Source: Siphonodentalium dalli (lineage: Eukaryota; Mollusca; Scaphopoda; Gadilida; Siphonodentaliidae). From it: a DNA stretch of 64,000 bases. The notes beneath the pieces are model-generated. The model searched no databases and had not been told where the DNA came from. It saw nothing but the letters and a program-made list of their open reading frames with translations. A program made the translations under genes and the position numbers. The stretch spans positions 190,968,369-191,032,368 of the forward strand of contig CP136061.1 in NCBI GenBank assembly GCA_032622095.1, given 5' to 3'. Positions 63,961-64,000 of the stretch are shown one piece after another (within the stretch, counting starts at the first letter, position 1; each line of letters starts with the position of its first letter).

Positions 63961-64000
63961 TATGAGACTCCCCATACGAAAGTACCCCCACATACCAAGT

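Noticed and set aside
1-64000. tRNA or rRNA genes
   Set aside because: I looked for conserved A/B box-like and rRNA core sequences and saw none that I could support by eye; a tRNAscan-SE/Rfam run would decide.

Overview
The window is animal nuclear DNA, not bacterial. There are no operons, ribosome-binding sites or rRNA/tRNA genes that I could recognise. It is AT-rich, full of satellites, foldbacks and transposon relics, and genes inside the mobile elements show GT..AG splice sites and TATA boxes. The types of tandem repeats (the TGACCTTGAAGGTCAAGGTCA type at the right end, the CATGGCCGCCAGCAGCCATCTTGGA type at 57.9-59.4 kb) and the mobile elements suggest a marine invertebrate, most likely a mollusc; this host assignment is inference.

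The two main objects are Polinton/Maverick (adintovirus-like) integrated elements, both delimited to the base. Element A is 2704-12704: about 1.67 kb terminal inverted repeats (TIRs) starting AGTAGTATACGGG, with 6-bp target duplication GCCCGG. Element B is 16640-35690: about 0.66 kb TIRs starting AGTAGTATGGAG, with 6-bp target duplication TGCTAT. Element B has a nearly complete gene set: a left-arm cluster on the minus strand (small proteins plus a 468-codon unknown), then on the plus strand protein-primed DNA polymerase B, packaging ATPase, a small core-like protein, a small conserved protein, a BIR-RING inhibitor of apoptosis, a membrane protein, a TBP-like protein, a DDE integrase, a small virion-like protein, a lysine-rich peptide and a double-jelly-roll major capsid protein. 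Polymerase, integrase, TBP-like, membrane and capsid genes are broken by frameshifts or stops, and polymerase motif C has lost residues, so B is a fossil; ATPase, core-like, IAP and several accessory frames are still open. Element A has lost capsid, ATPase and integrase. It keeps a zinc-finger/exonuclease fragment of polymerase B, a double PC4-domain protein with one nonsense codon, a Gln/Pro repeat protein, and in each TIR a two-exon acidic protein with two SUMO-interaction-like motifs.

Around these lie: a TTAA-flanked foldback element with satellite arms (92-1622); two hAT relics with exact 8-bp target duplications (14079-14964 and 55425-56543) and a third without (53645-54722), each with the BED-finger start of a transposase; TTAA-flanked MITEs (7101-7560 inside the A satellite; 34935-35517 inside the right TIR of B; 39476-40059 in a LINE); a decayed L1/Tx1-like LINE (40.1-44.8 kb, minus strand); the 5' part of a PHD-finger LINE (61.6-62.6 kb); and satellites at 7.0-8.7, 45.4-46.6, 49.0-50.7, 57.8-59.5 and 63.6-63.96 kb. 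The only candidate host coding sequence is a pair of divergent short first exons near 63.0-63.2 kb, which is weak. The remaining unique DNA shows no gene I can support.
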